Positions 45,358 to 59,100 are shown, counted from the first letter of the stretch. The stretch is 64,000 bases of DNA from Trichoplusia ni (GCF_003590095.1 NC_039490.1:2931834-2995833), one strand, 5' to 3'. Program-made: numbers and translations. The notes: generated by a model from the letters alone, not told the origin.

Positions 45358-48300
45358 ATGAAAATGAGGGTCCAAAAGTATCCCTTCGCGATACTCTTGA
45401 TATTCGCATATGTCTTCAAGGCGTCATGCATGGGCAACAGCAGTTTAACCTTCGCTATTGACGACACAAGCTCAATGGGAGATGACATCGACGAAGTTAA
45501 AAGCAGTGCTAATAGGATTTTAGATATAGTGTTTAATGAAAAGTCTAGTGTCATTGATAATATGGTCCTCGTGTCAATTAACGATCCAAGTAAGTATCCG
45601 ATTTATTATATTTAAAAATACCAAAAAATGCAAAGCAATGGTGCTTTGCACAACATCTAACAAAATCAATCACAAACTCCAATCATAAGTTATCTCATTT
45701 TTATCATATTTATCCGAAAGAACATGCTATGCTTTCAAATCATTGGCAATGAATAAGTCCAAAATAACAGGACTTTTATTAAGTGACTCTAGAACTAAAC
45801 TGGTAAGGTAGAAAAAAAAATTTGAACAGCTTTTCACATGTTCGAAAACTTATTACCAGTTTATTAAAAAAAAAATGAGCTCGGATAGATAATTAGTGAA
45901 TGGAAAATGTATAATTTGAACTGGTAAGGAGGCGAAGCTTTCGTATAAAAAAAGAAGGTAAAATGTGAAGTTGAGAAATGTAAATTATAATATAATTGGA
46001 AATCTTTTAATAATGGAAAATAACAACTATTTTTTAGACTTCCACAATCATTCAAAAATTAAAATAGTCAAGGCATTTCTGTTTCTAACAGTACTTGTTT
46101 TGTTTATAGATCCTGTAGTGAGAGAAAACACCAAAGATCGCGATAGATTCCAGCAAGCACTAGACGCTCTGCAACCCCACGACGACATCATACCCAATGA
46201 TTGTCCAGAAACCATCCATGGAAGGAACTCTGCTTGCTTTACAGACGAGTCACTCTGACTCTTACATTTACGTATTCACTAATGCCTCGGCTAAAGATTA
46301 TCCTTTAGCAAGACAAGTTATGGAAATGTGCCAACGGAAACAAAGTCAGGTAAATTTGAAACCAGCATTTTTTTTGCTCTGGTTCAGATTTCAGATTACG
46401 TGGATGCCCATAAAGAATGTACTTTTGCTTATTATACATTCTTGATTAATATACAAACTAAGATTCAGACTACTACAATCATGTTAACGTTGTTAAATTG
46501 GACCTATCTCATTTTATAACCTTTTATCAGAACTTTTTTAAATAGCACAACATAAAGAATTAACAGCTATCATATTTCATCAAATCCTTAACCTACATAA
46601 TTGTATTTTTCAGGTTAATTTCATTTTAACGGGTTACTGTCATCGGTATCCTAAGAATGGATTTAAAGTCTTCTATGACATAGCAGCGGCTTGTTCCGGA
46701 CTTGCTTTTCACGTTGGATCAAACTCACTTAATCCGGTAATATATTTCGTTATTATTATAAGGTTTGTCTCAACGACAGTTAATATTCGGAGCCTTTAGG
46801 ACGAATGATGTCTGAGAAGCGTTTAAATATTTTAGTGCTATCGAAGAATTGTAGTTGACTAAAGAAGTTCGCTAATTCTACGACTCCTCGACAACCGTAA
46901 CGTAAAACTACTTGTTAGTAGATGTATGATATGTCGGAATAGGCTTTTCAGGTTTTCATCTTCTCCTAAAGTAATTATCCTGTAACAAGCTCTTACTCAC
47001 TTATCGTCTGAAATACCCACTTCACACTTGTATCCGTAGTAGACTTTACATATTATTTCAACGTATAACATCAAAAATTATGTTAAAGGTGATCAAGACA
47101 ATTGAAGAAACAATAAACGGCAACCAGACTGTGATGGTCACCACGACAGTCCCACCCTCAGTTTCTACTAACATTCCAGTAAGTAAACACATCACATTAA
47201 AGTCACCTTTTAAGATCAACTTTCATCAAAATTTCCAATTTAATTAAAATCTAAAAATTTGCACCAAGGAAACCAAAGAACAGCTGATTTAAAAACCCCT
47301 AAAAATGTTCTTAATATTCTCATATGAAAGTGCATGGCACTATCTGACTGTAGTAACAGCTCGCAGCACAAGCGCATTGAAATTTGGAAGCCCAATATTT
47401 TATAAAACTTTAACTGAATTTTTCGTTCTTATTTGGCACATTTGAGATTTATCTCATTTTTTTAGTTTACTATTGACGACCATACGGAATACGCTATTGT
47501 GTATGTATCTGGCTATGACGTCTCACTTACAATATGGGGTGCACCAGCAATTCAACAAGACATCATGAGGAATTACTATGGAATTGTAAGTTATTTTATT
47601 TACACTTTTATATATAATATATCCAGGATTAGCTGTGAGGTATCGACGCCAAGCCTACTGCGATCTGTGAGACATGTCGCGATTTCGATTCCCACGTCGG
47701 ACGATCATTCGTGTGATCCGCGAATGCTTGTTCTGGGTCTGGGTGGTTTACAAACCTACCCCGCGGCACAGGGATCCTAAATCGTGAGCCGGGGAAACTT
47801 TTCATTTAAGAAAAAAATCATGTCACTACATGTCCAACCTTTGCCAAGTGCAAACTTATATATCGAAATGTTACAGGTAGTCAAAGTTACTAAAAATACC
47901 GCTGCCGGTAATTTCATAGCGACTGTGTGGGGTGCCTTTTCTACATCAGTAATATAGTCGGCAGAACCGACTTTCTCTTTAGCCATGGTTTCTCTGAGTT
48001 AGTACCAAAGTCACTGGCCGATACTACGCCACAGCCAATCGCAAGTAAGTGTAGCTATTATTACTTACTATTATTATTGTCAATAGTATCAGGTTGACCT
48101 TTACGATATTTGTATTTGTAAAACAAAGCCCTAACGTTCCTTAAGCTACTCTTCTTTATTTACTACGGTACTTTCGAAAAGTGAATTCAAGGGCAAGAGT
48201 CAGCAGAAAGATGCTTCTCTCGGTGACTAGCCGGATTGCTTTTATCAACGACAGTGACTCAAATTTGCCGCACTTACACAAAAATAAACAATATTTTAGA

Positions 48301-51300
48301 GGCTAGAAACAAAATTTAAAATATTGAATTTTCAGATACGAACGTCTACCTTTCAATATCAATTAACGATCCAAAACACTTAGTAAATATAACATCAGCT
48401 CATATTTTGAAAAAAAGTTCCAGCGGAGTCTACGAAAAAATAATACGAACACTACCTCTGACAGAAATTTCCAAAGATTTTTACATAACACAGCCGCTCG
48501 TAGAGCCTTCGGAAAAATTTCAAATTTTAGTAAGTAAAAATTAATATCCTACAATAGCTAATCTATTACAATAATATCAATGAAATATCAAAGATCCCAC
48601 AACCAACAGCCCTTTTGGTGGTTGTTTTGTAGCAAGTGAAGACCTTAATTATTCAGTTCACATTTTAGGATACTTTTTACTCTCTGTCTTTATTTGACTG
48701 GAGGCTAGACCTCTTTAAACATTTGCCTAAAGCAGACAATGTCTGCGTGCAGGCAACATACCTCATTAAGTTTAAAGTACTGTACTAAACACCTGTTATT
48801 GTAGGTGGAGGGAATCGTAATTTCTACAGGTAAGACTATCAGAAGGATGTCAAAAATTCCCATCACACCTCAAAAAACCGATTAAAGGTAAGTTTAAGCA
48901 TATTTTAATTGCCACGTACACATTTACGTCATTTACATGCACATACAACCAGTTCTTTGTATCTAGTATCTTATCTTTTATTTTTTAAATCAGTAGAGAT
49001 AGACACTATGAAGCCAGTTACTAAAATAGAAGAAGGTCAAAAGACAGAAGTAGAATATGATGGTACAGTGAAATTAACTTGCAAGGTATCCGGCTACCCA
49101 AAACCCACAATTACTTGGATGAACGCCGAGGGAACTGTAGTTAAATCTGTGGTGAGTAGAATATAAAGCCGTCACTGGTGGCAGTCAATTTATGTATCTT
49201 ATCAATCGCATTTAAATTTATTTAATTTATGCTACCTATTCACCATGTCAGGGCCCCGATTTTGCTATTTTACAATGCCTGATGAATGAATGGCAATTGG
49301 ATTAAATTTGATTGATTGATTGAAATTCTCTTAAGCATTTTGCCAATACAATAACTGAAAGTTAATTGTATTGACCTTGAGTATACTGTACTGCACTGAA
49401 TTTCCAATTATTGTGAAGAAAAATGCTTAATAGAATACGAAAATTGTCATTTTAAGCCAAATTTCATTCATTCATCGGCCGTTGTAAATAGCAGAATTGG
49501 GGCCCTGTAAACCCTCCATTCATTCCTATTTTTTTAATGGATAATTGTTCCCAGTTTTGTGTATAATATAATTATTTTCCATTCCAGAGTTCGATCCTGC
49601 AAGTACCTTACGACTACATTAGTTACGTAACAATTTCTCACGTGATGAAAGCTGACAAATATAAATGCTATGCCAAAAACAGCATTGGAAGTGATGCAAC
49701 AATAATTGATGTCGCTGTTAAAGATCCTTTTGAAGTAAAGTCAGTGCCCAAAGGTAAATTTAAAAGTGATATTATTGCTATGGATGTGGAAACTGATGCA
49801 TTTTCTAAAAAAGTATATAGATACATACTCTTGAAATGATGGACACCACTTCAGTTTAAACAAAGTTTATGAAATGATGGAAAAATTTAACTGTTACATA
49901 ATTAACCTGTGTTATAAACGCTTACAGCCCTATGTGTCGTTTTCATGATGGCAAAAGTTTTGTTTTAAGATCTAAGCCTATTGAATCAATAACCTTGTTA
50001 TGATATGTTAATGTTCAGGTACAACTGGAGTATTTTACGGTTCTGAAGGCATCATTACATGTGACATAAGATCAAAACACCGGATGAATATCCGATGGTA
50101 CTACGCAGACGAAATCACTCGAGTAGACAGAGAAATCTCCTCATCTGATGCATACCAGATCTCTACTGACAGCAAACAACTAAAAATTATGAAAATGAAT
50201 TTGAGTTTGGTCGGAAAGTATACTTGCAAAGCAACTTTACAGAATCACGGAGATGTTCAGAAGACTTTCAGCACTAGAGTAACAGCAGATGGTGTTGGTA
50301 TGTAGTATTAAAATAAAATCTGGTAAACAATAACACAAAACTGTATAGCTTTAAATTAATCAATGATTTTCTCACTTTAGTGGCTCCAGAAGTTTCGGGA
50401 GAAAATAGTAAGAAAGCTACAAAAGGTTCTGCTGCTGTTATCAACTGCAGGTAAGTTTGAATAGAATTGTAGAAAACAGCATACTGAACGAGCTTTCTAT
50501 TAATCAATTCAATTTTCAGTGTCAAAGGATTACCAAAACCAAAAATTTCTTGGAAATTTAAGGGATTAACTGCTAAAAACTTAGTGAATTTGTCGGGCAC
50601 TAATAGTGAGTTTCATATTCCGAGAGTAGAAGAGAAACATGCAGGAAACTACAAGTGCGTAGCAGTCAACGACATCGGTAGTGATTCACACGTGACCACA
50701 CTTATTGTTCAAGGTAAAATAAATACAATACATCGAATTTCGTTTGTAAATAGAAAATTTTAAATAAACGATATAAATTTTATTTTTGATTGCTCAACAG
50801 ACCCACCAAAAATAACCACAGTACATACAGCAGTTTACAAAAGCAATGAAGGAACTGCTCTTTTGAAATTGCCATGTGATGCCACCGGCAATCCCAAGCC
50901 GGCTATCATTTGGAAGAGAAATGGTGCAACTATAACTCCAAGTAAGAAATGAAAACCAAAATACACATCGCTAGGCAAATCCGGGCAATTGTGAGCCTGA
51001 ATTTTTGAATTTCTTTCCTATGCGAGAGGCAAAACAAATACTTAGGTTCATCCTTCCTTCATCGAGGAAAAGCCTTACATTACAGCAAAGAACCTTGGCT
51101 ATGCGCTAGCCATGTGAAACTTAGGCTAGTAGCATTAATAATAGTAGCACCCGCTCGATACAGACCTTTAATCGTAACAAAAATGAAACGCCCAAGACAT
51201 ACTGTCCTTCAAGAAGCTTTTCATGTAGCCATCATATTCATTCGCTTATTCCTCAAGGTCCTCTTAACGACTACCTAAAAGCCAGGAACGAATACTTTTA

Positions 51301-54300
51301 GTTCTTATGTCTGTTAAAACAATACAATACTTATTTAGATTGACAAAACTTGCAAAGAATAATCTTAAACATGAGGTGATGTTTCCAGATTCGAAGTATT
51401 CAATAGAAGCAGGAACGCTTATAATCAAAGACATTATAGTAGAAGACACTGGGTCTTATACTTGTGAAGCGAAGAATGAAGTGGGTGCAACGAGCGCAAC
51501 GTTTAAAACAATGATCCTTCGTAAGTGAACCAATTAAACAAATAATGATTAAATTATAAGTTATTGTTATTACAGTATTAAATGAATTATTAACAAGTTC
51601 GTTTTTTGTAAATATTCTTCCTTATTTTATCCACTTCAAATAAGTAAACAAGCTTTAGGTCTGAACTCTAATGATATAGAATAATTAATGTTAGTATTGA
51701 ATTGTTTTAACTGATTCCTTTAATTTTAGAATTTCCTAAAGTATCTGGAGTTGCTGCTAAAAAAGTAAGACTAGGAATTTCGGACACTATTGCGTGCAAG
51801 TAAGTATATTTTTATGTCGACATGAAATTATTGCTAAATAATTAAGATATTAAAGCAAATACATTTTAAAGATTCTTCTAAAATTATTATTTTCTTTCAG
51901 AATTGTCAACGGAATATCAACACCAAATATAACTTGGCAAGTCATGACAGATTCTGCAACAAAATACGACCCTCTCATAGTCTCAATAGAAATTCAAATA
52001 GACTCACAACTTGCAGGCGTCAGTGTGCTAAAAATATTAAATATAACAGATAAACACGCCGGATCATATAAATGTGTGGCAACGAATGAATTAGGAGCTA
52101 ACGAACACGTCACTACCCTGATTGTGGAATGTAAGTTAATGTGTTCAGTTTAGAAACCAAATTCTTCTGTAGTCAACAAACTTACAATAGCATGTCTAAT
52201 TTACATAATGAGGCTCAGGTGAAAAACGGTAGAATGGCTAAAAGAGATCGTAAGATGATGGAAGTAATAACAATATCCGCTTCGCAGTGGCAAGGGATCA
52301 GGTTGATGAACATGTTATAGCAATCATGGACGAAATTGAGCTTTTGCTCTGTATTTCTAATTATTAGGCTAAAAAAATCTCTTTTTCTTTTGTAGCTCCA
52401 CCTACAATAATTTCAAGCAATGCAGTTTACAACGGTGTTGAAGGCGATCTTGCCTTGAGGATTCCATGTAATACCACTGGTAATCCAAAGCCAACCATAA
52501 CTTGGAAGGTCGACGGAACTATTATAATACCAGGTAAGTAACAAAGCAAATACTAGTAATAACCTGGGATAGCAAGCCTTTACACTATCTATATAACTTA
52601 AAAGACTTAAAAAAATCCTGGATTTTTTAAATCTTTTCTTCGTTATTTCTTTCAAACTAATGGGTTTAGTGCTCAACATTTGCTTATACATAATTATGGC
52701 TCAACAATATTTTTCCAAACCAGACTGGCCATTTTTTAACCTCAGACGAGAAGAAAATAAGTTTTATGAGTATGTGTTTACCGATTTCGCTTTTAGATAT
52801 GTTGTGTAAAAATCGTTTCTGCCATTTGAAGGTCATGAGCTTTTTTCCATGAGGAATGATTTAAATTTGAGAGTTGAGTGTCTTTGGAACCATAGCTCTT
52901 AACGGGAAAACCGATTTAGATGTGGTTTTATTTCTTCGGGAACTTATTTCATATTTATGTAACATCATTCGATGACCTGAAGAAAGGCCAAATCGCAGAA
53001 ATGATTATTCCGCAACCACAATAAATTTTATTTCAGACACTAAGTATGCCATTGAAGATGGAGCTCTAGTTATATTTAGTCCGATGCAAACCGACAGTAA
53101 AACATACGCCTGTGAAGCTAAAAATTATCTTGGAACTGTAACTGCTGTTTCCCAAGCACAAATTGATGGTGAGATTTAACTATATTTATAAACCCGTAAT
53201 CTGTAAACATCACAAAAACTTAATATATGTATAATTACATGACTGTGGCACCCATGAGATTATACAAACATTATAGTTTTGCCTATAATCTAAAACTGGT
53301 TTTTTTCGTTTCAGAGTATGTTGGATATGGTGATAAATATATAGTGTACATAAAGGAAGGCGAAAACAGAAAACTTGAATGCGACGGATATAACTCCAAA
53401 TCTCAGACGGTTAGGTGGCTAGTCGTAAGTTGTACTTATAATTATTTTGTATTCTAGAGTTTCTTTTCACCTATAGTCAATAAAATTGGAAAAAAAAATT
53501 GTTGATATTTACAGGAAGACGTTGATTTGAAATTAAAAGAACCATTCGTATATTTCGAAAAAGCCTCCGTTGACAAAGATGGTAACTACACGTGTCGCGT
53601 AAGTGATAAGCATGGCAATACATACACACATACCTATGTTGTCGATGTTGGTCGTGAACCGAAATTTAAGTACGAAAATCTTCAAATCGTCGACTGGGGA
53701 GGTGATGTCAAAAATGTGCTGTCAAACTGTGATAGTGAAGCAAAACCATGGGCAAGTGTGAGTATGACGCCTATATTAAGACAGGGCTTGAAACAAAAAA
53801 CAGGATTTTTAATCTTATTTACCTAAACACATTTTAGGTAACATGGTATTTCAACGGGAAAATGTTAAGTGACCAAGACTTGAAACAATTGGAAGACCAT
53901 TTTAAATGGGGACGGTATTCCTGCAATGTTTCCAATGTCCATGGGTCAATACAGAGAAGTTTTGAGGTCGCGTCACCAGGTACCTACATCCAATCTTTTA
54001 AAACATGTTTTGTTAATTAATCAACTTTTTGTCGCTCGTCAATCACTACTAATTTTATTATTATTACTATTCACCACACTTAAGGAAGATATTACCCAAT
54101 TACTGACACAGAACACAGAACTCCATCCGCTGCAACAAATCATGCATTGAAATTATTATTTTTTTCAGAATGCTACATTAACAAGAATTTCAAATACAGC
54201 GAAGACATGCCATTGATTCTTAATAATGACCTTACTTGGCCATCTTGGAAAACTCCAAATAATCATTATATAACGAAGCCACATGAAAGCATTAAGATTT

Positions 54301-55675
54301 TCTGTCCTAGTCAAGCAAAAACAGTAAATGAACTAAAGACATTCAATAAAAACCTGGTACAAGCAACTTGTGTGAAACAAGACATATTTGAAATTGATGG
54401 GAAAAATTACACAATAACAGATCTGCATTGCAAGAATAATGTCACTCCTAACATAATAAACGAAAAATCTAAATGCCTAACTGAAGCTTCTGAAATGATA
54501 CGAGTAGGGTACGAAGTAGAGGATTTCTTGGGGACATACGATGTATGTTACGACTATGACAAAAACGTGCCACTTTACACTCGTGCAGTTCTAAGTGGGG
54601 CTTACGATACTCCAAGAACATCAACAATTTGGCATAAATACCCTGTTATTGCCGAAGACAAGCTGGACAAAGGAATAACTTGTAAGGACTCGACATCATC
54701 GTGCTGCTACAGTAGAACATTGCTAGTCAATGATGGAATATACAATGAACGTCTGGCACGGGACACAACGTTCATCAAACCATTAAATACAATATTGCAA
54801 TGGCGTCCTTGTACAAATAAGATGGTATGATTTTTTCAGAATTTCTCTTCCTTTCACTTTCCCTTATCCCAAAACTATCGGTTAATTTCGTAAATAAATG
54901 AATAGAGACTCAAAGACATAAAAAAACAACAAAATTTCATGTAACTTAACATTTCAGACAACTTGGGAAGGCATAAATCATATGGTGACGACCCAGATAC
55001 AAGGCTTCGGTAAATTCGTAGCATGGTCGGGTACACACACTTTGGAAGAAAAAGGCGGAGTGTTCATACCACGGTACTTGTGGATGGTATGTATTCTCAT
55101 TTTTTTAAATAAATGCTTAGTCCAAATTACAAAACGCAACCAAGAATCCGTTTGAGAAATCTTTTCAGTCTAAACTACCCTTATCCTTCACATAAATGTT
55201 GAGGTCGTTTTCCATCTTACTAGATTGAGTGCTCTATTTTATATGTCGTCGGAGAAGACACACTGTCACTTGTTGAATTATTTCTAAACAAACAAGTTAT
55301 TAAATTGAAAGAAAATAATAATGCGAGAAGAAATAGAATTCTCGAACTACGAAATCAGTCCCAGCCTTAGTAATAGAAAAATGTACAGCGACTTCAAATA
55401 CCTATTCTTCTTCTTGTTATGGGTACTCATCTGAATCTCATCCACAGGTGCTGAAATTCGATGAAGACAACAGTCTAGCTATCGTCCATTTGAATGACCC
55501 GTCACCTACAGACAAGGACATCAAATGTAGGAACATCTGCAACGAAGACGACCAGCCTTGGTTCCGTCCTGAAGATAAATTTACATATTGCTGTAGCGTA
55601 GACGAATTCCTGTCCGTATTTAATCTAAAGGGACATGGTATTGGAGGCAAGTATATCGTGGTTATTAGCAACTAG
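45358..55675 (+). CDS. Gene C: hemicentin-like VWA + 8 Ig + dsRNase-like protein, 25 exons, three frame breaks near the 5' end
   Basis: Exons: 45358-45589, 46110-46349, 46614-46736, 47089-47178, 47466-47585, 47877-48044, 48336-48529, 48805-48887, 48994-49151, 49588-49753, 50019-50297, 50381-50450, 50520-50713, 50801-50941, 51389-51520, 51730-51799, 51901-52130, 52396-52533, 53037-53168, 53315-53424, 53515-53757, 53838-53979, 54169-54824, 54958-55086, 55448-55675. The order, phases and domain plan match gene A exon by exon, and the length would be about 1490 residues. A signal peptide (about 24 residues from the ATG at 45358) leads into a VWA with FAIDDTSSMGDD. Exons 2 (about 46209-46220) and 8 (A-run 48872-48877) each seem to carry one extra base, and exon 6 (about 47950) lacks one. 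Exons 9-25 are fully open. It is either a gene with assembly indels or a recent pseudogene; the intact 3' two thirds favour the former. Confidence 0.8.
47625..47810 (+). mobile_element. tRNA-like SINE in gene C intron 5
   Basis: It has a decayed box A region (TTAGCTGTGAGG), a box B-like GATTTCGATTCCC, and the body word GTGTGATCCGCGAATGCTTG shared with the SINE at 37727-37905 and related to the one at 36641. Confidence 0.65.
48994..53979 (+). other. Gene C exons 9-22: eight immunoglobulin domains
   Basis: Ig1 (LTCKVSGYPKPTITW, then KYKCYAKNSIGSD) through Ig8 (VTWYFNGKML, then RYSCNVSNVHG) follow the same split-exon layout as gene A, with Ig2 again in one exon (50019-50297). Domains 4 and 6 share near-repeated words (CDATGNPKPAIIW and CNTTGNPKPTITW; both preceded by an AVY-x-GxEG-type strand), which suggests internal duplication of a two-domain unit. 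No frame break occurs in this part. Confidence 0.85.
49249..49507. mobile_element. 259-bp hAT-like MITE in gene C intron 9
   Basis: The ends CAGGGCCCCGATTTTGCTAT and its imperfect complement (49481-49507) form terminal inverted repeats. Subterminal GATGAATGAATG and CATTCATTCATC words also pair. No clean 8-bp duplication is visible. There is no ORF. Confidence 0.7.
54169..55675 (+). other. Gene C exons 23-25: dsRNase/NUC1-like domain, catalytic and metal residues lost
   Basis: Family blocks recognisable are YDVCYDYDKNVPLYTR, LNTILQW, TTWEGINHMV, and the C-terminal RNICNEDDQPWF with FTYCC. Where active enzymes have Arg-Gly-His, this protein reads SRTLLV. The Asn and Glu kept in gene A after the PQW block are also displaced or changed (LQWRPCTNKM, then TWEGIN). 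It is therefore further from catalysis than gene A. The Cys pattern at both ends is conserved between A and C, so the fold is probably maintained. Stop codon TAG at 55673-55675. Confidence 0.72.
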
Positions 55676-56063
55676 ATATTAAATTAACTATATAGGTATT
55701 AAATTTAAATTTGACAAAAAGTATCTAAGATTTTTTTGAGGACTCCTCCAGTAAAAACTGTGTCGCGAGGTGTTTCACGAATATAAAAAGTACGTGCACA
55801 AAGACACTCATACTCAGAACTAGCATTTGTAACGTACAATACAAAACTGCTTATTCTAGGAAACATACTAACAAGGTTTTCATTTTTAATTTAAGTCATC
55901 CTAGGTATACTTTTTGTTTACCGCTAATTGCTTAGGCTACAAATTGAAAGCTGAGTACCTAATTCCTTTATCATTATTATTTTGTTTACAGAGTGATTGG
56001 CGCCTTCTAGTAATGAAGAACACAAAATTATGTGATAATCAATATTGCTACTAAGAGTTTAAT
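55676..56063 (+). other. 3' flank of gene C with SINE fragment
   Basis: Probable start of the gene C 3' UTR. ATTAAA words occur at about 55680 and 55699 but no strong AATAAA precedes the RTE insertion. At about 55750-55835 a minus-strand remnant of the tRNA-like SINE family (body word GTGCACAAAGACACTCATAC) is seen. Confidence 0.45.
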
Positions 56064-56073
56064 ATAATGATAC

Positions 56074-56109
56074 CGTGCCGTGTAGCGACGGCGTGCCGTG
56101 TAGCGACGG
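56074..56109 (+). repeat. Two perfect 18-bp tandem repeats at the RTE 5' end
   Basis: The unit CGTGCCGTGTAGCGACGG occurs twice without change at the very start of the element. Each contains the small palindrome-like GCCG...CGGC. It may be part of the element's internal promoter. Confidence 0.75.
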
Positions 56110-56166
56110 CTAAAGAATACATATGTCGCTACCCCTTCTTCCAGTGGGTGTCGTAGAAGTCGACTA

Positions 56167-59100
56167 ATGGAGTCAAAATGCACCGAACACCAGTGCGAGA
56201 GAAGGAAAACTCGGAAAAAAAAACCCTCTATCAACCCGTCTGGCCAGCGTGATAGCAGTAGGCTAAATACCTCTATGGGCAGCACACAAAAGCCACGGCC
56301 CCTAGTTCCCGGCAGTCCCGCTATTCCCGGTCACGGTGGCGACCGTGGTTACGGCGGGACAGGGGGTGCGAAGAATCTCCGGGTTACGAGAGGCCACCAA
56401 ACAAATCTGACTCTTGCGACGTACAACGGCCGCACGCTACGGCTTGACTCGCATCTGGCGCAACTCGAGGTGGAACTTGGGAAGATTAGGTGGCACATAT
56501 TAGGGTTATGTGAAGTTCGAAGAGAGGGGGAGGACACCATAACCCTCGAATCAGGTCACCTAATGTACTTCCGAGAGGGAGACCAACAATCTCAAGGTGG
56601 CGTTGGGTTTCTGGTTAATAAGTCCCTAGCTGATAACGTTGTGGAGGTGTCTAGTGTGTCGAACAGGGTAGCGTACCTTATCATAAAGCTCACCGACAGG
56701 TATAGCCTTAAGGTCGTGCAAGTGTACGCACCGACCTCGACACATTCAGACGATGAAGTGGAGGATATGTTTGATGATATATCAAGGGCCCTCCACTTCA
56801 CTACAAAGACCCATTACACCGTTGTCATGGGGGACTTTAACGCTAAAGTGGGAGTACAGATTTGCGGCGAATCGGCAGTAGGATCCCATGGATTTGGAAG
56901 CAGGAATCATAGGGGGCAAATGCTCGTCAACTTCCTCGAACGCGAGGGGCTCTTTTTGATGAACTCCTTTTTCAAAAAGCAGCCTCAAAGGAAGTGGACG
57001 TGGCAAAGCCCCGACACTATGACTAAAAATGAGATTGACTTCATCATGACGAACAAGAAGCACATATTCAGAGACGTCTCCGTGATCAATAGGTTTAATA
57101 CCGGGAGCGATCACCGACTTGTCCGAGGCTCTCTGAATATCAACTTCAAGGCCGAACGTTTCCGTCTGATGAAGGCCAGGCTCCGACCAACACTGTTCCA
57201 AACCATGACAGGATCTGAAACGTTCCAGTCAAATTTGGAGAACCGATTTGCCGCCGTGGAAACCACAACAGACGTTAACCAGAACCACGAATATGTGGTT
57301 CGGATCCTCAGGGAGGAAGGTTCGAGATTCTGTAACATGCAGCGTAAGGGCAGGAAATCAAAGCTTTCGGAAGAGACATTAGGGCTTATGAAGAAACGAC
57401 GTGAAAACCCGCCTGTCACTTCGTCAGCTAAGCGGGCTCTAAACCAAGAGATCAACAAGCACGTACGACGCGACCTCCGGTGCTCCAATACTCTAGACAT
57501 TGAAAGAGCAATTGAGCTGAATCGGGGGTCAAAGGTGTTCGTACAATCTCTTGGAAGAAGCCACTTGACGAAGCTGACCACAACAAGTGGAGAAGTCGTC
57601 TCTTCGGTGCCGGCAGTCCTTACGGAAGTGGAAAATTTCTATGGCCGGTTATACGCATCGCATGCATCTCGACCTGATCCTGGAAATGAGGATCCCAGAG
57701 CCACATTAACACGCCATTTCACCGAAGACCTGCCAGAAGTCAGCAGTGGCGAAATCGAGATCGCTCTGAGACAGCTCAAAAATGGAAAAGCCCCTGGCGA
57801 GGATGGCATTACAACAGAGCTATTAAAAGCAGGAGGAAACCCCTTACTAGGGGAGCTCCAAAAGCTTTTTAATGCCGTCCTGTTTGAAGGGAGAACTCCA
57901 GAGGCGTGGAGTAGGAGTGTTGTCGTCCTGTTCTTCAAAAAGGGAGACAAAACCCAGCTGAAGAACTATCGACCCATTTCCCTCCTAAGCCACGTCTATA
58001 AGCTGTTCTCAAGAGTGATCACGAACCGACTTGCGCGAAGACTCGACGAATTCCAACCGCCGGAGCAGGCCGGGTTTCGGAGCGGATACGGCACCATAGA
58101 CCACATCCACACAGTGCGGCAGATTATACAGAAGACCGAAGAGTATAATCAGCCCCTGTGTCTAGCATTTGTGGACTATGAGAAGGCCTTTGACTCGGTG
58201 GAAATCTGGTCTGTTCTGGAGTCCCTGCAGCGTTGTCAAGTAGATTGGCGATACATCCAAGTGATGAGATGTCTTTACGAAGCCGCTACAATGTCCGTCC
58301 AAGTACAGAATCAGCAAACAAGGCCCATACCGTTGCATCGAGGAGTGAGACAAGGGGATGTTATTTCCCCGAAATTGTTCACTAATGCAATGGAGGATAT
58401 GTTCAAGACGCTGAACTGGAAAGGACGCGGCATCAACATCAATGGCGAACACATCTCTCACTTGCGATTTGCTGACGATATTGTCATCATGGCGGAAACG
58501 CTGCAGGACCTACAACAGATGCTGAACGGCCTGGCTGAATCTTCTCTACGCATCGGCCTACGGATGAACTTGGACAAAACCAAGGTCATGTTCAATGAAC
58601 ATGTTCTACCGGAACCGATTGCGATACACGGCGCCGTTCTCGAAGTTGTTCAGAAATATGTATACCTCGGGCAGACATTGCAGTTAGGTAGAAACAACTT
58701 TGAGGACGAAGTGAATAGGAGAATTCAGTTGGGTTGGACTGCATTTGGGAAGTTACGTCGAGTCCTAACATCGTCGATCCCACAGTGCCTAAAGACAAAA
58801 GTCTTCAATCAGTGCGTCCTACCTGTCATGACTTACGGAGCCGAAACGTGGACACTGTCGGTACGGCTGGTTCACAAGTTTAAAGTCGCTCAGCGGGCTA
58901 TGGAAAGGGCTATGCTCGGTATTTCTCTGAGGGACCGCATCAGAAATGAGGTAATCCGTCAGAGAACCAAAGTCATCGACATAGCCCACCGAATCAGCAA
59001 GCTGAAGTGGCAGTGGGCTGGCCATATTAGCCGAAGAACCGATAACCGTTGGGGTAAACGAGTTCTAGAGTGGAGACCACGCCTCGGCAAACGTAGTGTA

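Noticed and set aside
57111..57581. Minus-strand open frames within 56349-59266
   Set aside because: They are antisense shadows of the intact RTE ORF.
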